From Pirellulales bacterium (GTDB taxonomy: Bacteria > Planctomycetota > Planctomycetia > Pirellulales > JALHPA01), in the NCBI GenBank assembly GCA_033762255.1, contig JANRLT010000021.1, positions 124,001 to 188,000 of the forward strand: a stretch of DNA of 64,000 nt, in the 5' to 3' direction. Within the stretch, counting starts at the first letter, position 1. Every line of letters starts with the position of its first letter. The translations under genes and the position numbers were made by a program. This document shows positions 47,797 through 55,570 of the stretch, one piece after another. The notes under the pieces are model-generated. The model searched no databases. It worked only from the letters and a program-made list of their open reading frames with translations, and had not been told where the DNA came from.

Positions 47797-47890
47797 AATG
47801 TACTCATCACACTCCCGTGTGATCAATTCTGCCGTTGCGACTAGCTCCCCCAACAAAACACTAATGTTCCTCTCACGGAGTGAGAGGAGC
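47797..47890. repeat. REP-like hairpin pair, inverted relative to each other
   Basis: ATCACACTCCCGTGTGAT (47806-47823) is a 7-bp stem with a TCCC loop, preceded by TGTACTC. CCTCTCACGGAGTGAGAGG (47869-47887) is a perfect 8-bp stem with GGA loop, the reverse-orientation form, with the same TCTCACTCCGTGAGA core as the 25.5-kb copies once complemented. The pair fills most of the gap between the Cof-type and MazG-like genes. Confidence 0.8.
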
Positions 47891-47903
47891 ACACTACCCA
47901 ATT

Positions 47904-48767
47904 TTACGCAAATCCCCCCTCCCCTAATAGCCAATCCACCACCTGCAACAATCCCTCGTCGGTGTTTTTTCCCGTCACCCGCGACGCCTGGGCACGCACA
48001 TCGGGGGGGGCATTTCCCATTGCCACGCCCAATCCCGCCTGGGTGAGCATGGGCAGGTCATTCACATCGTCCCCAACTGCGCAAATTTGTGCGGGAGAAA
48101 GTTGCAATTGGCGGGCAACGTATTGGACCCCGCTCCATTTGCTGACGCCAGCGGGGGCGATTTCGCACATATATCCGAAATAGCGGGGGCTGCGAATGAC
48201 ATGCACATACAATTCTCCCGGCCACAAACGCTCCAGGTTGGCGGCCAAATCCCGCATTTCATCCGCCGTCCCCATGACGAATCCGGCAAAGACGTCTGCG
48301 GGGGGGGACGTCATCAGGTCGGGCGAAAGCCGGATGGAATCGGCGTTCAACGACAAAAACTCCGCCAACTCCGGCGATTTCGCCCGCGCTTCGGCCAGAT
48401 GAAAATCGTACCCCAGCCCAAAGCTATCGGTATACAAAATCGGCTGAAAACCGCGGTCATGGACATACGCCAACAGCGGCAGCAGCACGGCGGGACGAAT
48501 CTGGGCTTGAAATAAGGTTTCGTGTGTGGCGGGAGATTTAATCAGCGCCCCGCTGGCGGTCACCAGCGGCAAATGCAGGTTCAACCGCCTGGCAATCGGC
48601 AGCGCGCGGCTATACCGCCGTCCCGTGCAAAGCATGATCTCCACCCCCCGCGCTTGGGCCTTCGCCAGCGCGGCTAAAGTGCGCTCGCCAATTTTATCCC
48701 CCAAATCGACCAGCGTGCCGTCTATGTCGAGGGCTAACAGGCGGTAAAAAGGGGGGGACGAAGGCAT
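47904..48767 (-). CDS. HAD-IIB (Cof-type) phosphatase
   Basis: 287 residues from ATG 48767 (an in-frame ATG at 48776 is 3 codons upstream). Motif I is LLALDIDGTLVD with the nucleophile Asp and the acid/base Asp. Motif II is LCTGRRYSRA, motif III the Lys in GVSKWSGVQYVARQL, motif IV AVGDDVNDLPMLTQAGLGVA. The large alpha/beta cap between motifs II and III places it in subclass IIB, which dephosphorylates sugar phosphates, flavin or thiamine intermediates. All catalytic residues are present. Substrate unknown. Alone on the minus strand, upstream of MazG. Confidence 0.95.
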   Translation of the reverse strand: MPSSPPFYRLLALDIDGTLVDLGDKIGERTLAALAKAQARGVEIMLCTGRRYSRALPIARRLNLHLPLVTASGALIKSPATHETLFQAQIRPAVLLPLLAYVHDRGFQPILYTDSFGLGYDFHLAEARAKSPELAEFLSLNADSIRLSPDLMTSPPADVFAGFVMGTADEMRDLAANLERLWPGELYVHVIRSPRYFGYMCEIAPAGVSKWSGVQYVARQLQLSPAQICAVGDDVNDLPMLTQAGLGVAMGNAPPDVRAQASRVTGKNTDEGLLQVVDWLLGEGGFA

Positions 48768-48953
48768 AAAGACCACAGGTAACGGTTTATTCCACCAGAA
48801 AAAATAGAGTCAAATCGGGATGTCAACGGTAACAAGGAAATACAAACAACAGGCGGCGGTACGCACCCTCGGGCAACGCTCCGCTAGCACAAAACGCGGG
48901 AAATTTGCGATTTCCCCTTATCAAAAGTTGTTGATGGCTTTTATATTATGGTT

Positions 48954-49424
48954 ATGCGCTGCCCTTTTTGTAGACTGGATAACGATAAAGTCCTGGACTC
49001 CCGCAGTTGCGATGATGGCTTTTCCATCCGTCGCCGGCGCGAGTGCCAGGGCTGTTTCCGTCGTTTTACCACGTACGAACATTCGGAGGAAGCCGCCGTC
49101 AAAGTGGTAAAGCGGGACGGCTCGCGCATTCCCTATGACCGCCAAAAGATCAAGGCGGGCCTGACCAAAGCTTGCTGGAAGCGTCCGATTAGCGAGGAAC
49201 AAATCGAAGCTCTGGTCACCGCGGTCGAGCGTAACATTTATGATTCATTCGAAACCGAAGTGGAAACCAGCCATATTGGCGAACTGGTCATGCAAGAACT
49301 GCGCAAATTAGACCAAGTGGCCTTTGTGCGGTTTGCCAGTGTGTATCGTAAATTCCAGGATGTGCGCGATTTTGTCGATGAATTGCAGCCCATTTTGGCC
49401 GAAACGCAAAAAACCAAGCGTTAG
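48954..49424 (+). CDS. nrdR: Transcriptional repressor NrdR
   Basis: 156 residues from ATG 48954; ATG 48948 would add two. The zinc ribbon is MRCPFCRLDNDKVLDSR with CQGCFRRFTTYE, giving four Cys. The ATP-cone domain follows: VKRDGSRIPYDRQKIKAGLT and KACWKRPISEEQIEALVTAV. Ends with FVRFASVYRKFQDVRDFVDE, the family C-terminus. NrdR binds dATP/ATP and represses ribonucleotide reductase genes by binding paired NrdR boxes; none is visible nearby. Divergent from the Cof-type gene and 39 nt upstream of ispD. Confidence 0.97.
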   Translation: MRCPFCRLDNDKVLDSRSCDDGFSIRRRRECQGCFRRFTTYEHSEEAAVKVVKRDGSRIPYDRQKIKAGLTKACWKRPISEEQIEALVTAVERNIYDSFETEVETSHIGELVMQELRKLDQVAFVRFASVYRKFQDVRDFVDELQPILAETQKTKR

Positions 49425-49463
49425 TCGGGTCTCGATAACCGTTTTTTTCTTTCCCAGCTTTGT

Positions 49464-50207
49464 ATGGCCCACACGTTTGCCGTGATAATCGCCGCCGCGG
49501 GAAAAAGCACGCGTTTCCGTGACCAGCACTATAAAAAGCCGTTCGCCCCGCTGGCAAACAAACCGGTTTGGCTGCATTCCGCCGAGCGGTTTATCAATCG
49601 CGCCGATGTAAAGCAGGTTATTTTAGTTATTTCACCCGCTGACGCCGAAGTATTCGCGGCCAAATTCGCCGGCAACGCCGCGATCCTAGGAATAGAAATT
49701 GTGCACGGCGGCCAAGAGCGGGCCGATTCCATCGAAAAAGCCCTCGCGCGGGTCCGCCCCGACATCGGTTATGTGGCGGTGCATGACGCGGCCCGCCCCT
49801 GCCTGGCAGATGCCTGGATCACCCAGGTCTTTGACGCGGCGGCGCAGAGTGGCGCTGCGATCTTGGCTATTCCCGTGCGGGGAACGCTAAAAAAAGCCGA
49901 CAACCAGGGAAAAATAATCGACACCATTCCCCGTGACAACCTGTGGGAGGCCCAAACACCACAGGTCTTTCGCCGGGATTGGCTTTTGGCCGCGTACGCC
50001 CAGCGCAACGGCTTTAACGCGACCGATGACGCCCAATTGCTTGAACGCTCAGGCAAATCCGTGACCCTAGTCAGCGGCTCGGCCATCAATCTCAAGATCA
50101 CCACCCGCGAGGATCTAAAACTGGCGGAACACGCGCTGCAGGCCCTCCCCCGTCCTAAGCTGGGCAACGCCATGAACCCCTTTGCCGACGATGATATGTG
50201 GCGGTGA
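49464..50207 (+). CDS. ispD: 2-C-methyl-D-erythritol 4-phosphate cytidylyltransferase
   Basis: 247 residues, the usual length. MEP-pathway step 2: CTP + MEP to CDP-ME. The CTP-binding loop is IAAAGKSTRFRDQHYKKPFA (the family GxGxRxG is slightly altered: no Gly between Thr and Arg), and the catalytic segments are GGQERADSIEKAL, VAVHDAARPCL, RDNLWEAQTPQVFRRDWLLA and NGFNATDDAQLLE. Conserved Lys, Arg and Asp are present. It follows nrdR by 39 nt on the same strand; no ispF is adjacent. Cytosolic. Confidence 0.95.
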   Translation: MAHTFAVIIAAAGKSTRFRDQHYKKPFAPLANKPVWLHSAERFINRADVKQVILVISPADAEVFAAKFAGNAAILGIEIVHGGQERADSIEKALARVRPDIGYVAVHDAARPCLADAWITQVFDAAAQSGAAILAIPVRGTLKKADNQGKIIDTIPRDNLWEAQTPQVFRRDWLLAAYAQRNGFNATDDAQLLERSGKSVTLVSGSAINLKITTREDLKLAEHALQALPRPKLGNAMNPFADDDMWR

Positions 50208-50213
50208 GGGGAG

Positions 50214-50400
50214 GAATGGAGTTTGGAGGAGTGGAGTTTAGAGGAATGGAGGGGAAGAATTTGGGTGGCGGGGGACGAGCCTTGGCGAGGACCCTATAGG
50301 GCAAAGTCAGAAATCTGAATAGCCGCAATTCTTCATTCTTCATTCATACTTCTGCATTCAGCTGGCCTCATTCTTAATTTTAAATTCTTCATTTTTAATT
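50214..50400. repeat. GGAGTTTGGAGGAATGG-type repeat and ATTCTT-rich run
   Basis: After ispD, 50214-50253 repeats GGAATGGAGTTTGGAGGAGT and GGAGTTTAGAGGAATGGAGGGG, nearly the sequence found after the AAA ATPase gene (43768-43799). About 80 nt later (50325-50400) an ATTCTTCATTC run with TTAATTTTAAATTC appears, as at the first site. No gene is seen between ispD and the terminator. Confidence 0.6.
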
Positions 50401-50404
50401 CCAT

Positions 50405-50446
50405 AAAAAAACCCCGCGGGAGAGTCATCATGACTTTCCCGCGGGG
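50405..50446 (-). terminator. Rho-independent terminator of the amt gene
   Basis: On the minus strand CCCCGCGGGA and TCCCGCGGGG (50446-50437 and 50421-50412) form a 10-bp GC-rich stem, extended by a further imperfect 6 bp inside, then TTTTTTT. It lies about 70 nt after the amt stop. A weaker T tract on the other side makes bidirectional use possible. Confidence 0.9.
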
Positions 50447-50517
50447 TGTTTTGCAGCATCGCATGGCCATCCTGGCCCGATGGTACTGACAGCTATGCCC
50501 GCTTATTGCCAGTGGTA

Positions 50518-52443
50518 TTACTTGCTGTTGACGGTGAAATCGGCGTAGCCAATCGTCCCCATTTCGGGACCATCGCAACCCGCAATTTCCGTTTCCTTGC
50601 TCACTCGCAGTGGCGTGATCAGGTTTGACAGGTTAAACCAGACATACGCCATGCCAAAACCCACCACCCAGACCGTGACGGCGGAAATGAGCTGGGCGGT
50701 CAACTGACTGGCATCGCCATAGAACAATCCTCGCACGCCATCCTCGATTAAAGCGGGATCCCCGCCAGTGAATTTCTTTGCCGATTCGTCGAAAATTCCA
50801 CGTTCGACGCCATTAAAGCCCAGGCCGTACTTGCCATTGGCAAACAGACCCAGGGCAATGACGCCAAAGGTGCCATTCACCCCATGTACCGAGATGGCAC
50901 CGCAGGGATCGTCGACGCCCAATTTTTCAAAGAAAAAGACGCTAAAGACCACCAACACACCGGCGATAGCGCCGATCATACATGCCACCCAGGTATCCAC
51001 AAAGGCACAGGGGGCAGTGATTGCCACCAGGCCCGCTAACATACCATTACACAACATTGTTGGGTCGGGCTTCATCCCTTGGGCGGTCAAGGCCAAATGC
51101 GCGCCCACCGCGGCAAACACGCTGGCCAGCATTGTGTTAACCACTACCACGGAAATCCGCAAATCGGTCCCGGACAGCGTGCTACCCGCGTTAAATCCAA
51201 ACCAGCCAAAGGCCAGCACGAACGTGCCAAAAATCACCATCGGCACGTGGTGGCCGGGAATCGGTTGCGGCTTGCCATCTTTATATTTGCCAATACGCGG
51301 GCCAATGACCAGGCAGCCCGCCAGACCGATCGCTCCACCCATGGCGTGTACCACGCCCGAACCGGCAAAGTCCACCGCTCCATGGCCCAACCCCCAAAAT
51401 TTACCCATCTGCGCCAGCCAGCCGCCACCCCAGACCCAGTGGGCGTATATACAATACGGCAGCGCGACCCACAGACCATACAGTAGAAAGTTATTCCATG
51501 CCCACCGCTCGCACATGGTTCCCGTGGGAATCGTGGCCGTGGTGTCCATAAACACCATCATGAAAAAGAACAAGGCCAAGACACTCACGTCATCCTTGCC
51601 GGTCAAAAAGAAACCATTTGTCCCAATGAAACTCCATTTACCCTCGGATTCGATCTCTTGACCATCTTTGATTTCTTTATACTTAAAAGCGTCCGAGGTG
51701 TAACTTTTATCCAAGAGCACCGTTCCGGGACCGATTGGTGAATACCACCCGTCCGGCACCGGCGCGTTCCACCAGCCACCCCAGCCCAGGGCAAAACCGT
51801 ACACGTAAAACGCAATACAGCCCAGAGGGTAAATCATGAAGTTCATCGCCACGGTATGGGCCGAGTTCTTCGCCCGGCAAAGCCCGGTTTCCACCATTGC
51901 AAAGCCCAGTTGCATGAACATGACCAAGGCACCGCACAGCAGCACCCACATCATGTTGATAGAGAACAAATTGTGGGCGATACGGTTGTAAAGTTCAGTT
52001 GGAGTTTTGGCGGATAGATCGCCGTCACCCACGGGACCAGCGGATGGGGTTGTCCAGTAGCCCGCATTTCCCCCAATCGGATCGGGGAACTTTACGACAT
52101 CCCCCCCTTTGTCATCTTTTACAGAAATTGTGGGGGACTGATACAACTCAAGTGGCGGTGGTGCAGCCGCGCCTCCAGCGGCGGCATCAGGGGCAGGGGC
52201 CGCCGCATCAGGAGTCATCGTACTCGCGGGGGCGTCCGCTTTAGGTGGTTCAGCCGGTGCGTCCGCTTTCGGCTCATCAGCCTTGGGAGCGTCCGCGGCG
52301 GGTGTATCCGCCTTTGCTTCGGTTTTGGCCGCATCCGTAGCCGGAGGAGCATCCCCCGCGGATTGGGCAAAGAGAATCTGGCATGCCCAAATCCCTAGGC
52401 AAACATAAATCCCTGCAAAATAGAACCGCCTGCGTGTCAACAT
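50518..52443 (-). CDS. amt: Ammonium transporter (Amt family)
   Basis: 641 residues from ATG 52443 (GGAAGG 9 nt upstream). A signal peptide (1-27) and an unusual Ala/Pro/Lys/Asp-rich extracytoplasmic stretch of about 75 residues (repeats of PKADAP and AKADTP) precede the 11-helix Amt domain (about 145-630). Pore histidines lie in VDFAGSGVVHAMGG and ISVHGVNGTF; the gate segment GFAMVETGLCRAKN is present, as is a 60-residue insert (YTSDAFKYKEIKDGQEIESE) between helices. It conducts ammonium into the cell. No glnB/glnK lies next to it. A -24/-12 promoter upstream indicates sigma-54 control. Confidence 0.95.
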   Translation of the reverse strand: MLTRRRFYFAGIYVCLGIWACQILFAQSAGDAPPATDAAKTEAKADTPAADAPKADEPKADAPAEPPKADAPASTMTPDAAAPAPDAAAGGAAAPPPLELYQSPTISVKDDKGGDVVKFPDPIGGNAGYWTTPSAGPVGDGDLSAKTPTELYNRIAHNLFSINMMWVLLCGALVMFMQLGFAMVETGLCRAKNSAHTVAMNFMIYPLGCIAFYVYGFALGWGGWWNAPVPDGWYSPIGPGTVLLDKSYTSDAFKYKEIKDGQEIESEGKWSFIGTNGFFLTGKDDVSVLALFFFMMVFMDTTATIPTGTMCERWAWNNFLLYGLWVALPYCIYAHWVWGGGWLAQMGKFWGLGHGAVDFAGSGVVHAMGGAIGLAGCLVIGPRIGKYKDGKPQPIPGHHVPMVIFGTFVLAFGWFGFNAGSTLSGTDLRISVVVVNTMLASVFAAVGAHLALTAQGMKPDPTMLCNGMLAGLVAITAPCAFVDTWVACMIGAIAGVLVVFSVFFFEKLGVDDPCGAISVHGVNGTFGVIALGLFANGKYGLGFNGVERGIFDESAKKFTGGDPALIEDGVRGLFYGDASQLTAQLISAVTVWVVGFGMAYVWFNLSNLITPLRVSKETEIAGCDGPEMGTIGYADFTVNSK

Positions 52444-52524
52444 ACAAAAAACCTTCCCAGTATAGAGTAGGGGAAATCCACGTGTCACCAGAAAGCCGCC
52501 TGGAGCACTTCTCGCTGGGAAATA

Positions 52525-52540
52525 GGCAAGCGATATGCCA
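52525..52540 (-). promoter_or_regulatory. Sigma-54 (-24/-12) promoter of amt
   Basis: TGGCATATCGCTTGCC on the minus strand fits TGGCAY-N5-TTGC with 10 nt between the GG and GC dinucleotides, the strict sigma-54 spacing. It lies about 80 nt upstream of the amt start. Sigma-54 with an NtrC-type activator is the usual control of amt genes. No enhancer site was identified. Confidence 0.6.
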
Positions 52541-52728
52541 ATCGCAAAATCCTGTTTGTGAATCCACTCTTAATAACACGGGAAGTTGCCCCGCGCATTT
52601 TTAGATAACTTCCATATAGATAAGGGTTTAGGAATATTTTCAAAAAATTTATCGAAAATGAAACTATTTTTACAGGAATTTAACATCTAAACCGATAGTC
52701 GAGCTTTTCAGCAATTCTTGCCAGCTAA

Positions 52729-53922
52729 TTAAGCGATGCTTATTTCCCCTGTATCCGAGGATGGGCATTGGTAAACAAGTCGGTAGCCAGCTCTACCCCA
52801 CGCCCAATAACTTACTGAAAACAGCACAATCTCTAACAAGCCTAAAAATACCAATTCGACCATCTTCAGCACCGCAAAGACGCCATATAACCAAATCCAA
52901 CCCGCGGTAAACAGCACCACCAGCAAGACCAGCAGGATTTTGTACAGTATCCCCGCATTCCCGGGAAAGGTCAGTTGAACCTGGACCCCCACTAATAAAC
53001 AACACCAGGCGGCCAGATTAATTGCATATGCCGCCGTATCACTTTTGCCTAGGATAGGCAGAATTAAACTGATTCCCTGGCTAATAATCGCCGCAAACAC
53101 CAGGCCCACTAGCAAGTCTTGTAACGTAAACTGGGTCGGTCGCTCACCGGTCCCCCGCGACTTTATCACAGGTGGAAATAGAAAGGAGAGCGATGTGTAA
53201 CTCGGTTCTGCTTTATCTGAAGGTGTCGCGAATGTCCAACGCCAGCCTAATTGGGCAATCCCCCACCAGACTCCGGCGGGGACGAATATTCCCACAATCA
53301 CACAACCCCACCATTCCCACGGGTCAAGCCGCAGTTTGGTTTGGGCGTATTCCGACAGGGAAAAAGATAATCCGGTAAACGCATAACCCGTCAGCAGGCG
53401 CAGCCAAATAGGCTCCTTGCCAGCCCCGATCCACAGCGGGAGCCAAGAGGCGGTCGACAGCAAGGCCAAAACGCCATAAGCCAAGAGAGGGTTTAATTCT
53501 GGTTTGAGATAGGCCCCCCCCATAGCGGCAGAAACAGCCCCCAAGAGTGTCATTACCGCGATTCCCACGGCCAACCACCGCGCGGGCCAAAAAAGCTCGG
53601 CGGAAGCAAGCCGCTGCACTGGTCCAGGATTGGGAATCAGCGGTACCTGGGGTAGAGAGGGGAACACTTCTTCCGCCAGCGGCAGCGCCGGAACCGCCGT
53701 CCCAGGCAAAAGCTCTGCTGATATCTGGGCGTTTGCGGTATGGCCGGGGCGAGGGGGGCTGGCTTCCCCCTGGTCCAATGGGTACGGATCTAGTGGAGGG
53801 GGCAACACGGGATTTCCCGCATTGGTGGACAGAGGCGCGGGGGGCGCGGGCCGTTCCCGTGATCCAAACAACGGATCATGCGCCGGTCGCGCGGGCGTCG
53901 GACGTGGCGGTTTGCGGGACAC
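52729..53922 (-). CDS. Multipass membrane protein with Pro-rich N-terminal tail
   Basis: 397 residues. A disordered N-terminus of about 110 residues (SRKPPRPTPARPAHDPLFG, Pro-rich) is followed by about nine hydrophobic helices (for example LAVGIAVMTLLGAVSAAMGG, GCVIVGIFVPAGVWWGIAQL, ILYKILLVLLVVLFTAGWIW). One soluble loop (SYTSLSFLFPPVIKSRGTGE) lies near the middle and contains FTLQDLLVGLVFA. No known transporter or enzyme motif is visible. Long Pro-rich cytosolic tails before membrane domains are common in planctomycetes. Function unknown. It is upstream of amt on the same strand but has its own spacing of 285 nt. Confidence 0.8.
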   Translation of the reverse strand: MSRKPPRPTPARPAHDPLFGSRERPAPPAPLSTNAGNPVLPPPLDPYPLDQGEASPPRPGHTANAQISAELLPGTAVPALPLAEEVFPSLPQVPLIPNPGPVQRLASAELFWPARWLAVGIAVMTLLGAVSAAMGGAYLKPELNPLLAYGVLALLSTASWLPLWIGAGKEPIWLRLLTGYAFTGLSFSLSEYAQTKLRLDPWEWWGCVIVGIFVPAGVWWGIAQLGWRWTFATPSDKAEPSYTSLSFLFPPVIKSRGTGERPTQFTLQDLLVGLVFAAIISQGISLILPILGKSDTAAYAINLAAWCCLLVGVQVQLTFPGNAGILYKILLVLLVVLFTAGWIWLYGVFAVLKMVELVFLGLLEIVLFSVSYWAWGRAGYRLVYQCPSSDTGEISIA

Positions 53923-53984
53923 GGTATGTCAATTAATAATTAATAATTAAAAATTAAGAATTGAGGATGAAACGCTAGTTGCAT

Positions 53985-53996
53985 GGGCTTTAGCCC
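53985..53996. repeat. Short hairpin GGGCT-TT-AGCCC
   Basis: A 5-bp perfect inverted repeat with TT loop just before the 87-bp tandem repeat. Similar GGGCTxxAGCCC hairpins occur at 61137-61154. Confidence 0.4.
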
Positions 53997-54020
53997 GTGG
54001 CAGATTGTGTATTCCGCACA

Positions 54021-54320
54021 AACAATCAGCAGCCACGCGTTAGCGTCCGGTTGAATGGTCTGAACCGTGGGCTAACGCCTAATGCTGATTTCGTCCGGTT
54101 GTCCGCAAACAATCAGCCGCCACGCGCTAGCGCCCGGTTGAATGGCCTGAACCGTGGGCTAACGCCTAATGCTGTTTTCGTCCGGTTGTCCGCAAACAAT
54201 CAGCCGCCACGCGCTAGCGTCCGGTTCTGTTCATCCCGAATCAACATAAATCGTGGGCTAGCCTCCGGTTAAATAGTCTGAACCGTGGGCTAGCGCCCAG
54301 CGGCTGATTTTCCGGTTCTG
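54021..54320. repeat. 87-bp tandem repeat array (about 3.5 copies)
   Basis: The motif AACAATCAGCxGCCACGCG recurs at 54021, 54108 and 54195, exact period 87 bp, followed by a degenerate part to about 54320. Each unit holds GCTAGCGTCCGGTT and AACCGTGGGCTAACGCC, imperfect inverted copies of one another. Because 87 is a multiple of 3, an open frame runs through it, but it is not a gene. Confidence 0.85.
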
Positions 54321-54341
54321 ACTGTTACCGTATAACCTTTC

Positions 54342-55448
54342 CTACCGCGCCGCGAGCGGCGTATCGATCCAGCGGCGTTCACGGTGCGATTGCAGGCACG
54401 CGTCCGCCACCAGTTGCGCGTTTAGTCCATCATAAAAGCTGGGAACCGCCTGGCGCCCTTCGACAATCGCACTCACAAATTCCCACATCAGATCATAGCG
54501 AAAAACCGTGGCTGGATCACCAACCGCCGGGTCGCGGGGACTATCCGCCGGTTTGAGAAATTCCGCCGGTACTGGCACGGGGGCCAGGTCTTGGCCGGTC
54601 CTGCCCAGAAGCAGTGTGTTTGGCTCATGCAGTTGATACACGGCGGAGGCCTCGCTGCCGTTGATTTCCGCCCATTCATGGCCAAAGCCGCGGCGGCCGT
54701 ACCCCTTGGCCAGGGTGGTCCCTTCCCAGACTCCAGTCGCGCCGCTGGCAAATTCACCAATCAGACTCGACCAATCATCCACGTCGGAAGGAGCGCATTC
54801 CCGCCCATCGGGGGTCTGGGTGCGGGGGGCAAACCGGGCCACCGCGCCGCAGATCGATTTGATCGGCCCGAGTAAATCAATCGCAAAATCAAGCCGGTGG
54901 ATCGTCATGTCAAACAAGTCCCCCGCGCCCGCCAAGTGGGTATATTGTCGCCAACCCCAACTAGTCTCTGGCCAGTCGAGAAACCGCTGGCTGCGAAAGT
55001 GCCGCGGCTCCCCCAAGGCCCCCGTGGTCAGCAAATGCCGCAGATACCGCATCGACGGGGCAAAGCGATACGTAAACGCCGTCATGTGGACCACGCCATT
55101 GTCCCGCGCGGCGTGATACATGGCGGCGACCTCGCCGGCGTTCAGGCCCAGCGGTTTTTCACACATGATGTGCTTGCCATTGCGGGCGGCGGCCACGGCA
55201 ATGGGCAAATGCGTAAAGTTGGGCGTGGCGATAATGACCGCGTCGATGTCGGGATCGGCGCAGAGTTGTTCGGGATCGGTGGTGGTTTTGGCCAAATTCC
55301 AGTCGGATTGGCGCGCGGCCAGCAGGTTGGGATCGGTATCGCAAGCGGCGACTAACTGGCAGCGCGGGTCTAGCCGAATCGCGGGAACGTGGTGGTAATC
55401 GCTGACTTTACCAGCGCCGATAATGGCAATGCGTATGGGTTGGGTCAT
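54342..55448 (-). CDS. Gfo/Idh/MocA family oxidoreductase
   Basis: 368 residues. IRIAIIGAGKVSDYHHVPAI is the NAD(P)-binding strand, ATPNFTHLPIAVAAARNGKH the family loop, and MCEKPLGLNAGEVAAMYHAA carries the catalytic EKP. DMTIHRLDFAIDLLGPIKSI follows. The C-terminal part ends VADACLQSHRERRWIDTPL. No signal peptide, unlike the homologue at 18.6 kb, so it is cytosolic. Substrate unknown. Start ATG 55448. It lies between the 87-bp repeats and a zinc-ribbon membrane protein gene that has its own terminator. Confidence 0.95.
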   Translation of the reverse strand: MTQPIRIAIIGAGKVSDYHHVPAIRLDPRCQLVAACDTDPNLLAARQSDWNLAKTTTDPEQLCADPDIDAVIIATPNFTHLPIAVAAARNGKHIMCEKPLGLNAGEVAAMYHAARDNGVVHMTAFTYRFAPSMRYLRHLLTTGALGEPRHFRSQRFLDWPETSWGWRQYTHLAGAGDLFDMTIHRLDFAIDLLGPIKSICGAVARFAPRTQTPDGRECAPSDVDDWSSLIGEFASGATGVWEGTTLAKGYGRRGFGHEWAEINGSEASAVYQLHEPNTLLLGRTGQDLAPVPVPAEFLKPADSPRDPAVGDPATVFRYDLMWEFVSAIVEGRQAVPSFYDGLNAQLVADACLQSHRERRWIDTPLAAR

Positions 55449-55471
55449 GGGTAGTCCAAGTAAATGAAATA

Positions 55472-55513
55472 AATCCCGCGCGGAACAAGTTAAAGGGCGT
55501 TCCGCGCGGGATT
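55472..55513 (-). terminator. Rho-independent terminator of the zinc-ribbon membrane protein gene
   Basis: AATCCCGCGCGGAAC and GTTCCGCGCGGGATT (55472-55486 and 55499-55513) form a perfect 15-bp stem with a 12-nt loop. On the minus strand a T-rich stretch (TATTTCATTT) follows. It is 58 nt after the stop of the gene at 55571. Confidence 0.8.
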
Positions 55514-55570
55514 CTTGATTTTATGAAAGTTTTTGCGAGGACAACAGGCAAAATTAGCCGCAAGCCAGGA

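Noticed and set aside
53997-54272. Open frame of 91 codons through the 87-bp repeats
   Set aside because: It exists only because the period is a multiple of three; the product is a repeat of the DNA unit with no start signal.
54021-54320. 87-bp repeats as a CRISPR array or integron attC sites
   Set aside because: There are no unique spacers, units are contiguous, no cas or integrase genes are near, and the inverted halves do not fit the RYYYAAC/GTTRRRY attC core.
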